Below are positions 56,021 to 64,000 of a stretch of 64,000 nucleotides of DNA, one piece after another. A program made the translations under genes and the position numbers. Source of the DNA: Alicyclobacillus acidiphilus NBRC 100859 (GTDB lineage: Bacteria; Bacillota; Bacilli; Alicyclobacillales; Alicyclobacillaceae); NCBI RefSeq assembly GCF_001544355.1, contig NZ_BCQI01000008.1:37705-101704 (forward strand), given 5' to 3'. The notes beneath the pieces were generated by a model. That model did not search any database and had not been told where the DNA came from. It worked only from the letters and a program-made list of their open reading frames with translations. The first letter of the stretch is position 1, and every line of letters begins with the position of its first letter.

Positions 56021-56864
56021 GTTGATATGCACCTCTCGCTTCTTCAATGAGCTTCGTAATATGTTCTTTCGCATCTTTGGCCCGATCGTCTTCCGTTCCG
56101 GACAGAGGTTCCTGATGCAGAACCTCGACGGAGACGGGTCCCCGATAGCCGGCGCGGTACGTCGCCCGGACGAATGCCGCAAGATCGATCCGCCCGTGTC
56201 CCGGCAGCAGTCGGCGGCCATCGTGCGCGTCGCTTGGTTCGCCGTCCGTATCGTTGATGTGGACGTGAACAATTTGTTGTCCGGATAGTTTCGCCACATC
56301 GTCCTCCGAGACGCCAGCCGTGTACCAATGCAGGCTGTCGAGCAGCATACCCACGTTGGGGGCGCCAACCGCTTCGATGAACGCAAACAAATCCTGCATG
56401 TCCTGCACAAACGGATACGCCTTGTTCCTTAAGTGGTGTGGTCCGACAAATTCGAGGCCAAATCGAATTCCGTACGGCATCATGGCCACGGCGCATTGGC
56501 GCAAGCGTCGCGCCAATCGGCTCGTATAAGGAACTGGCCGCTCGTCGATCGACGGCCACAAGAACGTGGTGCATCGCGTCGCGCCAAGACGAAGAGCCAA
56601 TTCAGCCCGTTCCGGCAGCATCGCCAGATCCCGGACAAATTCCGATTCGTCGCCGTACACGTCGACTGGAAGTCCGAAACTTGCCAATGCTATGCCTCGC
56701 GACAAAAACTGCTCTTCGACGTACGCATCGCCGTGTTGTGCTCTTGCATCCTCGATCCACTGGAGAGGCATATCCACCCATTCATACCCATGGCGCGCTG
56801 CCAGCTCGAGAAATGGCTCAAACCGATGTTCGTCCACGATCGAAGGGTGTAGACAAGGTTTCAT
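56013..56864 (-). CDS. AP-endonuclease-2-fold sugar isomerase/epimerase
   Basis: The 283-residue protein is the first gene of the five-gene operon. Ligands appear in FGLEFVGPHHLRN (Glu), VGMLLDSLHWY (Asp/His), IVHVHINDTDG (His) and GPVSVEVLHQE (Glu). GGAGGTAGC precedes the ATG. The 248 bases upstream, to the next gene, should contain the operon promoter; no transporter or regulator gene is attached. Confidence 0.88.
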   Translation of the reverse strand: MKPCLHPSIVDEHRFEPFLELAARHGYEWVDMPLQWIEDARAQHGDAYVEEQFLSRGIALASFGLPVDVYGDESEFVRDLAMLPERAELALRLGATRCTTFLWPSIDERPVPYTSRLARRLRQCAVAMMPYGIRFGLEFVGPHHLRNKAYPFVQDMQDLFAFIEAVGAPNVGMLLDSLHWYTAGVSEDDVAKLSGQQIVHVHINDTDGEPSDAHDGRRLLPGHGRIDLAAFVRATYRAGYRGPVSVEVLHQEPLSGTEDDRAKDAKEHITKLIEEARGAYQHD

Positions 56865-57112
56865 ATGCTACCTCCATTCTTCCAGGCAGACCGCTGCGCG
56901 GCGTGCCACAAAGTACATCAGATCGGCCTCTGAAAAGTCCGGGGAATGCGGCCAATCGCCGCCGCCAAGGCACCCCCTGGGCTTATCAACAACAGGCCTC
57001 GGCCACATTTAAGCACAACAAGCGCCCACATCGCCATCCACAATGTGACTGTCTTCTTGCAAATCTGGCTATTCTCTCTGTTTGGGCACAAAAACCAGCG
57101 TTGGAACGGCCG

Positions 57113-57667
57113 CTAACGCGTAGAACGAAGCTCAATGCGGCGCAAACCTTCCATGGCCAATCTTGCCACGACCGATTTGGCGATATACAAAGGGAACGAG
57201 TAGACGTAGCTCCAGCCGTTGAGGACGTACATCCCTCCCCGGTGGAACAGCGGCTCCGCGATGAAAGCCGCCGACAGCGCAAACACCGAGACGGCAATCA
57301 AAAACGCCTTCCAGGATCGAAAATACTGATACAACAGCATGTCCACGACTGGAACAATCCCGTAATCGACCGGGATCATCGGTGGGAAGACGAACCAAAC
57401 GCTCCTTTGCGGATAATCCCACAGAAGCAGGGAACTGCCCATGATGTCCAGCGTTAACGCGATCACGGCGACCAGGCAGCCATACAGCAAAATTTCGACG
57501 ATCCGCCGTTTGTGAACCAGCCGCCACCAAACGATCCATGGGATGATTTCAAGACATATTAAAAGCCACCACTGCCACGTGAAGAGGTTATGGTGCAGCC
57601 AGAAGTCCCGAGTCAAGTTCATCAAGTGGCGATGCGCGTCTTTCACATCCGAAAATGTCGCCATCAT
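57113..57667 (-). CDS. CBO0543-like membrane protein
   Basis: The 184-residue protein has about five membrane helices and the family-like features FTWQWWLLICLEIIPWIVWW near the start and LNGWSYVYSFPLYI near the end. This small polytopic family is common in spore-forming Firmicutes and has no known function. Two adjacent ATG codons at 57667 and 57664 follow GGAGAGG; either may be used. The 170 bases downstream of cotJC and upstream of this gene show nothing else. Confidence 0.72.
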   Translation of the reverse strand: MMATFSDVKDAHRHLMNLTRDFWLHHNLFTWQWWLLICLEIIPWIVWWRLVHKRRIVEILLYGCLVAVIALTLDIMGSSLLLWDYPQRSVWFVFPPMIPVDYGIVPVVDMLLYQYFRSWKAFLIAVSVFALSAAFIAEPLFHRGGMYVLNGWSYVYSFPLYIAKSVVARLAMEGLRRIELRSTR

Positions 57668-57841
57668 AGACCTCTCCTTCAGACGCTTCAAAATGAAGTA
57701 TGTCCAAAAGATGGGTGGTCCACGATCACGACACTTGGCAGCGTTGCGAAGGAGGGGGCACGCCCCCGAATGGCTCGGAGCCGCCCCGGTCCAAGATGAG
57801 GTCAAATCACGCCGACACAAGAAACCCCGAGCCCGCTGAAC

Positions 57842-58411
57842 CTAAAACACTTTTTGTGTCGCGTTGTATTCCTTCAGAATTTCTACAGCTTCCCGGAATC
57901 GCAAAGAATGGACAATTTCTCGTTCGCGCAGAAATTTGAGGCTGTCGACAATATCCGGATCGTCGGTGTTGTCGATGATCCATTGGTAGGTCGCGCGCGC
58001 CTTTTCCTCTGCGGCAATGTCTTCGTACAAATCGGCGATGGGATCGCCCTTGGCTTGGATGTAAGCCGCCGTCCACGGAGTACCTGCCGCATTGTGGTAG
58101 AACAGGGCGTTATCGTGATTGACATAGTGATCGACGAGACCCGCCGCCTTCATCTGCTCCGGCGTCGCATCCTTGGTCAATTTGTAGACCATGGTCGCGA
58201 TCATCTCGAGATGCGCGAACTCCTCCGTCCCGATGTCGGTCAACAAGCCGATCACTTTGTCAGGTATGGTGTACCGCTGGTTCAGGTAGCGCAGGGCCGC
58301 GGACAATTCGCCGTCAGCGCCTCCGTATTGTTCAATCAACATTTTCGCCAGATGCGGGTCACATTTGCTCACTCGAACCGGGTATTGCAGTTTCTTTTCA
58401 TAGATCCACAT
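57842..58411 (-). CDS. cotJC: Spore coat protein CotJC, manganese-catalase family
   Basis: The 189-residue protein starts MWIYEKKLQYPVRVSKCDP, the CotJC hallmark. The di-metal ligands of the catalase fold are seen in IGTEEFAHLEMI and IAAEEKARATYQWI. CotJC is an inner-coat protein of the mother cell. ATG at 58411 has GGAGGTGG eight bases upstream; a GTG four codons earlier lies inside that site. It is separated from cotJB by another gene and a terminator. Confidence 0.95.
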   Translation of the reverse strand: MWIYEKKLQYPVRVSKCDPHLAKMLIEQYGGADGELSAALRYLNQRYTIPDKVIGLLTDIGTEEFAHLEMIATMVYKLTKDATPEQMKAAGLVDHYVNHDNALFYHNAAGTPWTAAYIQAKGDPIADLYEDIAAEEKARATYQWIIDNTDDPDIVDSLKFLREREIVHSLRFREAVEILKEYNATQKVF

Positions 58412-58504
58412 GCAGTGGTCCACCTCCGCGGCAGAATGCTTTCAGAGATGGATATGCATGGAAGGTTTGTACGTATTCGATCCCCCTGCCGAAAGGAACT
58501 CTTG

Positions 58505-59215
58505 CTATGACAACTTCATCATTTCATGATGAAGTTGTGTGTACATCATCGCCTCGGACTTTGCAATCTTTTCTCCCACATGGAACATGAGCTCAAGCTC
58601 ATCGGAACTGGTAAATTGCTCAAGAATGTCTTTGCACAATTGATAGTGCCTGGGCTCGTGTTCATCGGCATGAACGTCCCAGAACAGCAGGTTGAGCGGC
58701 TGTTGGTTATAGTTTGGATGTCGGAGCCCAGTTGCGATGGCACCCATCACGGCTCCGGCAAACATTTCCGAACCCAATCCTACCGCGGCCATTGCCTCCA
58801 AAGGAGTCGCTTCACGGAAAAAATGCACGAAAAATTCGATGGCGTTCAGCACCGCAGGCGATATGGGCTGTACTGGGACTCCCTTCTCATCCAGTTGGAC
58901 ATCTGGATAGACCAAGCGCAGAAATGTCTTGTACAACTGTTCGTGTGATTTACCCGCAATTCCGCGACCAGCCTCGTCCCACAGGTTATCCGCCAGCGGT
59001 ACCCACCACGTGTCCAGGGGCGCCATCGCAGAGATTGCCGCCCCAAGTACGCGAGGAAAATGGCGACTGTAATACGAATATTGAACAGCAAAATATTGGA
59101 TTTGCGGAATTGTGTACTCGCCATTTCTTAGCGTAGTCAGAAACACTCCGTTCAGAAACTCCTTATCAACGACCTCGTCGATGGCTCTTTCGACATCCTG
59201 GTACTGAGTAAACAA
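58505..59215 (-). CDS. Haem-oxygenase-like iron-containing redox enzyme (HDO/CADD/TenA-like)
   Basis: The all-helical protein of 236 residues has the family pattern LTTLRNGEYTIPQIQYFAVQYSYYSRHFPRVLGAAI, NLWDEAGRG and DVHADEHEPRHYQLC. The acidic and His residues in these segments resemble the di-iron ligands of HDO proteins (CADD, UndA, SznF). TTG at 59215 is chosen because GAGGAAGG lies eight bases upstream. It lies between cotJB and cotJC, 94 bases before cotJC, so it may be transcribed with it. Substrate unknown; TenA-like thiaminase activity is less likely. Confidence 0.75.
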   Translation of the reverse strand: MFTQYQDVERAIDEVVDKEFLNGVFLTTLRNGEYTIPQIQYFAVQYSYYSRHFPRVLGAAISAMAPLDTWWVPLADNLWDEAGRGIAGKSHEQLYKTFLRLVYPDVQLDEKGVPVQPISPAVLNAIEFFVHFFREATPLEAMAAVGLGSEMFAGAVMGAIATGLRHPNYNQQPLNLLFWDVHADEHEPRHYQLCKDILEQFTSSDELELMFHVGEKIAKSEAMMYTQLHHEMMKLS

Positions 59216-59373
59216 ATCGATTACCTTCCTCTTCAAAGAATGACAAATGAAAAGAATCACGAAATGTAGTCTAGCAAATATTTCTCGATAAGTGACAACG
59301 TTTTTCTATCATACACACCGGTTCTTCATGCAGGGTGTCCCGTGAGGAAGCCGCAGCGCGTCCAGTTCTCCAC

Positions 59374-59411
59374 AAAAAATCGAACCTCGGATACACTCAC
59401 CGAGGTTCGAT
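59374..59411 (-). terminator. Terminator after cotJB
   Basis: TCGAACCTCGG and CCGAGGTTCGA enclose a nine-base loop, followed on the minus strand by TTTTTT. It ends the cotJA-cotJB transcript before the redox-enzyme gene. Confidence 0.88.
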
Positions 59412-59481
59412 TCACCATCCAGACGACCGCATCCAAATGGCAGCCTTTCACCATTCCATCGACACAGCGGCTGAAAGCCCG

Positions 59482-59757
59482 CTACACTTGCCAGGGCCAT
59501 GGCGTTTGTGACCACGTCCACGTATTGCCGCTGATCGGGCTCACGCCGAATTCGTGCAAAGGACCGAACGCCGATTCAAATTGCGCCATGAGATTGTGCT
59601 TTCGTTTCTGATATTGTCCAAATTGGGCCAGCGCCTGTTGATCGTCCGGATGCGTGTCGAGGTACAGGGTCAGCTCGCACAACACAAAATCGACGGCCTG
59701 CAGTTCTTGAAGGTATTGATAGTACGCTTTTGGCATCGTTTTCGGTCGATCGCTCAT
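59482..59757 (-). CDS. cotJB: Spore coat protein CotJB
   Basis: The 91-residue protein has YYQYLQELQAVDFVLCELTLYLDTHPDDQQAL and the C-terminal Trp-rich TWTWSQTPWPW, typical of CotJB. It starts within the last bases of cotJA (ATGA overlap). CotJA and CotJB interact in Bacillus and enter the inner coat together. Confidence 0.93.
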   Translation of the reverse strand: MSDRPKTMPKAYYQYLQELQAVDFVLCELTLYLDTHPDDQQALAQFGQYQKRKHNLMAQFESAFGPLHEFGVSPISGNTWTWSQTPWPWQV

Positions 59758-60053
59758 TCCGCACCTCCGTCCCGAACACTCGATGGATACGGACTGTAAT
59801 AGTCCGGCCACAGCGTTCCTTTGCGCAAAGCTTCATGCGGCGAGTACTGTTTGCGGGCGCTGGTTTGGAAAGGCGCGGTCTCGTTAGGGGGAATGATGAA
59901 GTGTTTGGGTCGTGCTGGACAAGGATCAAACGGGCTGTGGTACGGATGATAGACTCGCCATTGCGACGGATCCTGCTTCTCCACGGCGGATCGTCCCTCC
60001 TGTTGACCGTATTCAGCCCCATATGTATGTGGGAGGGACATATCGTAGTCCAT
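59754..60053 (-). CDS. cotJA: Spore coat associated protein CotJA
   Basis: The C-terminal half shows the CotJA signature: YHPYHSPFDPCPARPKHFIIPPN, FQTSARKQYSPHEALRKGTLWPDYYSPY. The start is uncertain; the ATG at 60053 gives 99 residues, while a TTG at 60110 overlaps the stop of the PAP2-like gene. The overlap with cotJB is four bases. Pro, Tyr and Trp are unusually frequent. Confidence 0.88.
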   Translation of the reverse strand: MDYDMSLPHTYGAEYGQQEGRSAVEKQDPSQWRVYHPYHSPFDPCPARPKHFIIPPNETAPFQTSARKQYSPHEALRKGTLWPDYYSPYPSSVRDGGAE

Positions 60054-60106
60054 CGAACGCGTTCGCCAGGGAGAATTGCCGGGGAGAATTTCAGTGCGAA
60101 TACGAT

Positions 60107-60685
60107 TCAATGCACCAACAGCGCGACAAGAATGCCGACGATGGCGCCGCCGACAATCTCGGTTGGTTTGTGACCCACGTGTTCGTTCAAGATGGGCCAG
60201 TCAATCAGCCACCACGGCATTTTGACCACTTTCAGCGGCCGAATGCCTGCGGCGTTCGGGGACGTCGGCCGATGAGATTCCTCTTGCACATTCGCTCCGC
60301 GGTTTGCGTCGTCTGTTCTCCCGATCTCGCCGGCACCCGCCGCGTCGGCGTGGACATCTTGCCCTTTCAGATCCCGCAGCAGTCGGTTCAGCACCGCCGC
60401 CTGCTGACCAGTTTGCCAACGCACTCCGGCCGCATCATACATCACGACCGCAGCCAGAAAAAAGCCGATGCCAAGAATCGGATCCGATCCGCCATAACGC
60501 ATCCAAAGTTCCACCGCGAGGGCGACCACCGCGGCTGTATGTGAACTGGGCATTCCACCCGACGTTCGTACTTGTCTCCAGTCCCAGGTACGCAAGCGCC
60601 CCATCACAAATAGTGGCTTCAGGCCCTGGGCGACGACCATCGCAATCAACGGAGCCAACCACATATAAGCAGATGGATGTATCAA
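60107..60685 (-). CDS. Divergent PAP2 family membrane protein (DUF212)
   Basis: The 192-residue protein has three to five membrane segments and the DUF212 motifs SGGMPSSHTAAVVALAVE, VMYDAAGVRWQTGQQAAVLNRLL and LNEHVGHKPTEIVGGAIVG. An acidic, hydrophilic insertion (about 125-160) precedes the last motif. It is related to acid phosphatases that act on lipid phosphates. TTG at 60685 is chosen because GAGGGGA is eight bases upstream. It lies directly upstream of cotJA. Confidence 0.86.
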   Translation of the reverse strand: MIHPSAYMWLAPLIAMVVAQGLKPLFVMGRLRTWDWRQVRTSGGMPSSHTAAVVALAVELWMRYGGSDPILGIGFFLAAVVMYDAAGVRWQTGQQAAVLNRLLRDLKGQDVHADAAGAGEIGRTDDANRGANVQEESHRPTSPNAAGIRPLKVVKMPWWLIDWPILNEHVGHKPTEIVGGAIVGILVALLVH

Positions 60686-60711
60686 CGAAAGCTTCCCCTC
60701 TCTGGGCGGTT

Positions 60712-61497
60712 TCAGGAACGACGATGCTGCTGGCGAAACCATTCGTACGCGAGAATGCTGCCGGCGACGGCGGCATTCAGGCTCTCCGCCTGGCCCTGCA
60801 TCGGGATTGACACGAGCTTGTCCACCAAAGGTAAAACTTCCGGCCGGATGCCCTTCGCCTCACTGCCAATCACGATTAGCGTATCATGAGACATCTCCGT
60901 CGTATAGCACCAATCGTCGGCCTGCGCCGCGGCCGCGACAACCTGGCCGCTCGGGAACGCAGCCCGCCACGCCTCGATGAATTCCGTCGAATCTCGGTCA
61001 TGCAGCGACAGGCGGAACATGCCGCCCATCGTCGATCGCACCACCTTTGGCGCAAACATGTCGACCGTATTGGTGCCGCAGCACACGGTCTGGATGCCAA
61101 ACGCCTCACAGGTGCGAAACAGGGTGCCGACGTTGCCCGGGTCTTGCATCCCGTCCAAAAGAACCGCCGGCGCGGTCATCGCCACCGTTTGCTGGTGCGG
61201 TATCCGGGCGACAGCAATCACACCTTGCGGCGTGGACGTATCGGCGACCTGGGCAAACGCCGCCGGCGACAGTTCGACCAATCGACTGGCCACTTTCGGA
61301 TGGCTCCGCAAGTCGTCAGACGGCTCGTCAGAACTGACATCCCACAAAACCGCTTCAATTTCGTACGCGCTGCGCAACAACTCAAGTACGAGCAGGCGTC
61401 CCTCGACTAAAAAACGACCAGACTTCGCCCTTCCCTTCTTGCTCTTCAACTGACTCCATGCGCGAACTCGATCATTCTGCGCGGATTCTATGTACAC
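60712..61497 (-). CDS. SpoU/TrmH family RNA 2'-O-ribose methyltransferase
   Basis: The 261-residue protein has an N-terminal L30e-like substrate domain (FLVEGRLLVLELL) and a SPOUT knot with AVLLDGMQDPGNVGTLFRTCEAFG, VIGSEAKGIRPEV and IPMQGQAESLNAAVAGSI. These three motifs are those of TrmH-type ribose methylases acting on rRNA or tRNA. GTG at 61497 has GAGGAGG upstream. In Bacilli a gene of this type (ysgA) commonly sits near rplT, as here. Confidence 0.92.
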   Translation of the reverse strand: MYIESAQNDRVRAWSQLKSKKGRAKSGRFLVEGRLLVLELLRSAYEIEAVLWDVSSDEPSDDLRSHPKVASRLVELSPAAFAQVADTSTPQGVIAVARIPHQQTVAMTAPAVLLDGMQDPGNVGTLFRTCEAFGIQTVCCGTNTVDMFAPKVVRSTMGGMFRLSLHDRDSTEFIEAWRAAFPSGQVVAAAAQADDWCYTTEMSHDTLIVIGSEAKGIRPEVLPLVDKLVSIPMQGQAESLNAAVAGSILAYEWFRQQHRRS

Positions 61498-61570
61498 CCA
61501 ATTCCGCCTCCTCGGCACCGGAAGGTTCCTGCCAAGTCCCTTCGTCAAAACAGCAGCGACAGGCCAAGAC

Positions 61571-61594
61571 GCCCGGCCAGCGAACTGACCGGGC
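61571..61594 (-). terminator. Possible terminator after rplT
   Basis: A six-base stem GCCCGG/CCGGGC with a 12-base loop lies in the 193-base gap after rplT, with only a weak T tail on the minus strand. The gap shows nothing else. Confidence 0.4.
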
Positions 61595-61690
61595 ACCTGA
61601 CATACCGCACGATGAAACTGAAGCTGAAATCACCCCAGCCGACTGGGAAACGTCTCGCAGGCTTGGCGCGCATGCCCGCGACAAGTCGGC

Positions 61691-62050
61691 TCAGGCGTTG
61701 AGTTTCGCGCGAGCGACGTTGACGAGTTCCGTAAATGCGGCGCCGTCCGCGACAGCCAAGTCGGCGAGCATTTTGCGATTGACTTCGACGCCAGCGAGCT
61801 TCAGTCCATACATGAACTTGTTGTACGACAAACCGTTCGATCTCGCCGCAGCGTTGATACGTTGGATCCACAGACGACGGAAGTCGCGCTTGCGAACTCG
61901 ACGATCCCGGTACGCGTACATCAGCGACTTCATGACCTGCTGCTTCGCCGTACGGAACAAGCGATGCTTGGAACCACGATAGCCGCGAGCCATCTTCAAT
62001 ATTTTCTTATGACGACGACGCGTCACCATACCACTCTTCACACGTGCCAT
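61691..62050 (-). CDS. rplT: 50S ribosomal protein L20
   Basis: The 119-residue basic protein reads [20 protein letters not shown] and contains [19 protein letters not shown], typical L20. It binds 23S rRNA early in assembly and in Bacillus also represses its own operon by binding the leader RNA, which is present here at about 62935-63086. Confidence 0.97.
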   Translation of the reverse strand: MARVKSGMVTRRRHKKILKMARGYRGSKHRLFRTAKQQVMKSLMYAYRDRRVRKRDFRRLWIQRINAAARSNGLSYNKFMYGLKLAGVEVNRKMLADLAVADGAAFTELVNVARAKLNA

Positions 62051-62118
62051 TGCTGATATCCTCCTCAGATGTCACCCGGTTCTTCGCGAACCGCGGATAC
62101 GCTCCTGTTTCATGTCGA

Positions 62119-62322
62119 TTATTTATAGGCAACGAGCTGCTTAATCCGCTTGTAGTCGCTGGCTGACACGAGTCCCGTGCCACGCAGATGACGTTTGCGT
62201 TTTGCGGACTTGTGCTCTGCCTTGTGGTAGGCGAACGCGTGAGCGTGCTTCAGTTTGCCGGAAGCTGTCCGCTTAACGCGCTTTTTCAAACCACTGTGGG
62301 ACTTCATCTTGTTCTTAGACAT
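62119..62322 (-). CDS. rpmI: 50S ribosomal protein L35
   Basis: The 67-residue protein (MSKNKMKSHSGLKKRVKRTA...) is a normal-length L35. It lies between infC and rplT, 55 bases from infC and 68 from rplT. The ORF runs further upstream, but the family start at 62322 with GGAGGACAC upstream is clear. Confidence 0.97.
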   Translation of the reverse strand: MSKNKMKSHSGLKKRVKRTASGKLKHAHAFAYHKAEHKSAKRKRHLRGTGLVSASDYKRIKQLVAYK

Positions 62323-62377
62323 GTCGTTGTGTCCTCCACTTTCCAAATTTATGAACCTTCGAAACTCCAGGTGGAGA

Positions 62378-62899
<522 letters not shown>

Positions 62900-62934
62900 C
62901 TGATGTCACCTCCGAAAAGTCTACCGACACCGCA

Positions 62935-63086
62935 ACAATAAAAGCGCAGGTCCACGACCTGCGCCCCTAGATAGCCAGTAATGAACGTACTTGAACCTTC
63001 TCAAGTCCGTCACGTCTAGGTAACCCGTCAGCACCAACCAAGCGGGTGAGAAGCGGCAGGCTTCTTCTTTGTCAGTACACTTCAAC
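62935..63086 (-). promoter_or_regulatory. L20-type autoregulatory leader with terminator
   Basis: Upstream of infC the minus strand holds AAGAAGCCTGCCGCTTCTCA and ends with a perfect hairpin GCGCAGGTC/GACCTGCGC (62944-62964) followed by TTTTATTG. This order is that of the L20 leader of Firmicutes, in which L20 binding promotes termination. The intervening stem regions were not folded in detail. Confidence 0.8.
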
Positions 63087-63092
63087 ACTTGA

Positions 63093-63121
63093 ATTCTAAC
63101 GAACTGCCCAAGTCAAGTCAA
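63093..63121 (-). promoter_or_regulatory. SigA promoter of infC-rpmI-rplT
   Basis: TTGACT (63116-63121) and TAGAAT (63093-63098) on the minus strand, with exactly 17 bases between, directly before the leader. Confidence 0.78.
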
Positions 63122-63344
63122 GTGGACCATCGTGGATGAGCTGCCTTACTTCCGATCGTTCGTAAGATGCGCACCGCTTTCTTACGAAAATGCAACAGGG
63201 TATGGCATTTCATCATAGTCCGCGTTCCGAAAAAGTCATGGGCGTTTTTGAGGTTGCGCTGCCGTATATTCAACATAGTGCGGCGAATCGAGACCAGTGA
63301 TTTTCGGGAATTGAATCGTTATTCTGGCGGAATCGTATCCGCTG

Positions 63345-63490
63345 TTATTTGGGGATTTTACACCCGATGTTGACACCCTTCCTTCAGATCCGCCCCCGCG
63401 ATGGGCACCCTTGGCTTAAGCTAGTGGCTACTTCTACCCTCTTCATTCCGGATCTTCACCGTATAGACAACGCCCATGCGGGCGCGCAAG
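63345..63490 (-). mobile_element. Group II intron remnant, 5' part of domain I
   Basis: On the minus strand the sequence runs GCATGGGCGTTGTCTATACG, then GTAGAAGTAGCCACTAGCTT, AAGCCAAGGGTGCCCATCGC and GGATCTGAAGGAAGG. These blocks, in this order and spacing, are those at the 5' end of bacterial group II introns (GTGCGCCnGCATGGGCG...AGAAGTAGC...GCAAGGGTG...ATCTGAAGGAAG). The rest of the ribozyme and the reverse transcriptase are missing, so it is a truncated relic. The bases to either side (63122-63344 and 63491-64000) hold no gene I can support. Confidence 0.72.
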
Positions 63491-64000
63491 GCAATGCGCC
63501 TAGCTCAGGGTGTCCTGCGCTTCGGCCTCCGCATCCTCCGAGGTGTCTGCTCGTCTCAGGGCAAAGCCCTCGCTTCTTATCCTCTCTCTGCACACAGTGG
63601 ACTGGACCGGACAGAACCATATCGGCCAATGTTTGTGAACACACGAGTGGCATACATCCTTAGCCTTCCCTGTAAGTACTTAAACGGATTGTAAATCATT
63701 TACGTGACGTCAAGTTTTTGGGTTGCTCTCTTGCTTCCTGAATCCGTGACGTATGAACTAAATTCGTTGTTCTTCGCGTGGCGAGGACGAAATTACGTCG
63801 AGAAACTCCGCCAACTTTGTATGGGAGAAGGCTGTTAACAAAATTGTCCACGGTTAAACATCCCCGAATGGTTCGTGGGGTTATCCACATGTGCATAATG
63901 TCTGCCTCTTAGCCAAATGACTCATACAGCCGAGCAAACACGGGCAGCCACCGGTTCCCTCTCCCCAACCGTAACCGAACTTGCCTAGCATGTCTCGTCA

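Noticed and set aside
63167..63373. 68-residue plus-strand ORF near the intron relic
   Set aside because: No ribosome site, no recognisable family and partly overlaps the intron remnant.
63696..63896. 66-residue minus-strand ORF at the right end
   Set aside because: No ribosome site and no family resemblance; length is within chance expectation.

Overview
The window looks like chromosome of a GC-rich, endospore-forming, Gram-positive bacterium of the Bacillales. Sporulation and coat genes (a SafA-like LysM protein, a CotS-like kinase-fold protein, YunB, CotJA/B/C, a YjcZ-type peptide), two T-box leaders, an FMN riboswitch, an L20-type leader with an AUU-initiated infC, and Crh support this. 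Base composition and the style of the secreted proteins suggest something close to Alicyclobacillaceae; that placement is inference, because no rRNA lies in the window.

Layout, left to right. 1-0.5 kb: end of a xylose/ribose-type ABC permease. 0.6-6.3 kb (minus): a small secreted protein, yebC, a split glutamine-dependent NAD synthetase (nadE plus a separate amidase gene), CotS-like, SafA-like and YunB. 6.4-8.1 kb: tyrS with a tyrosine T-box, divergent from a class A PBP and pepF (8.2-13.0 kb, plus). 13.1-20.8 kb: mutS2, a small holin-like membrane protein, cvpA-zapA, and pheST with a phenylalanine T-box. 21-23 kb: a YjcZ peptide, a DUF559-type nuclease-HTH protein, then a hexanucleotide repeat and a twelve-copy 63-bp satellite that abuts the 3' end of purEK. 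23-43 kb: central carbon metabolism and its control: purEK, class I aldolase, pfkA, ppc, a chemoreceptor, Crh, an MsmX-type ATPase, a PucR-like regulator, ACT-malic enzyme, a secreted GH18 protein and odhAB. 42.6-47.2 kb (plus): a PIG-V-like membrane glycosyltransferase and a MoxR-DUF58-DUF4129 operon. 47.2-49.1 kb: manA and a D-2-hydroxyacid dehydrogenase. 49.3-49.8 kb: a second, composite repeat region. 50-51.9 kb: an orphan zinc-finger anti-sigma-like protein, then a DMT transporter under an FMN riboswitch (predicted flavin importer). 52-56.9 kb: a five-gene operon of two Gfo/Idh/MocA oxidoreductases and three AP-endonuclease-2-fold TIM barrels. 57-60.7 kb: a CBO0543-type membrane protein, the cotJ genes split by a haem-oxygenase-like di-iron enzyme gene, and a divergent PAP2 protein. 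60.7-63.1 kb: a SpoU-type RNA methyltransferase and infC-rpmI-rplT with leader and promoter. 63.3-63.5 kb: remnant of a group II intron 5' domain. The last 500 bases hold no gene I can support.

Functionally the central block joins glycolysis (pfkA, fba), anaplerosis (ppc, malic enzyme) and the TCA cycle (odhAB) to carbon-catabolite control (Crh) and a multi-client sugar ABC ATPase. The most notable items are the flavin-riboswitch DMT transporter, the 63-bp satellite with an invariant 22-bp core, the split NAD synthetase, the interrupted cotJ locus and the sugar oxidoreductase/isomerase operon.
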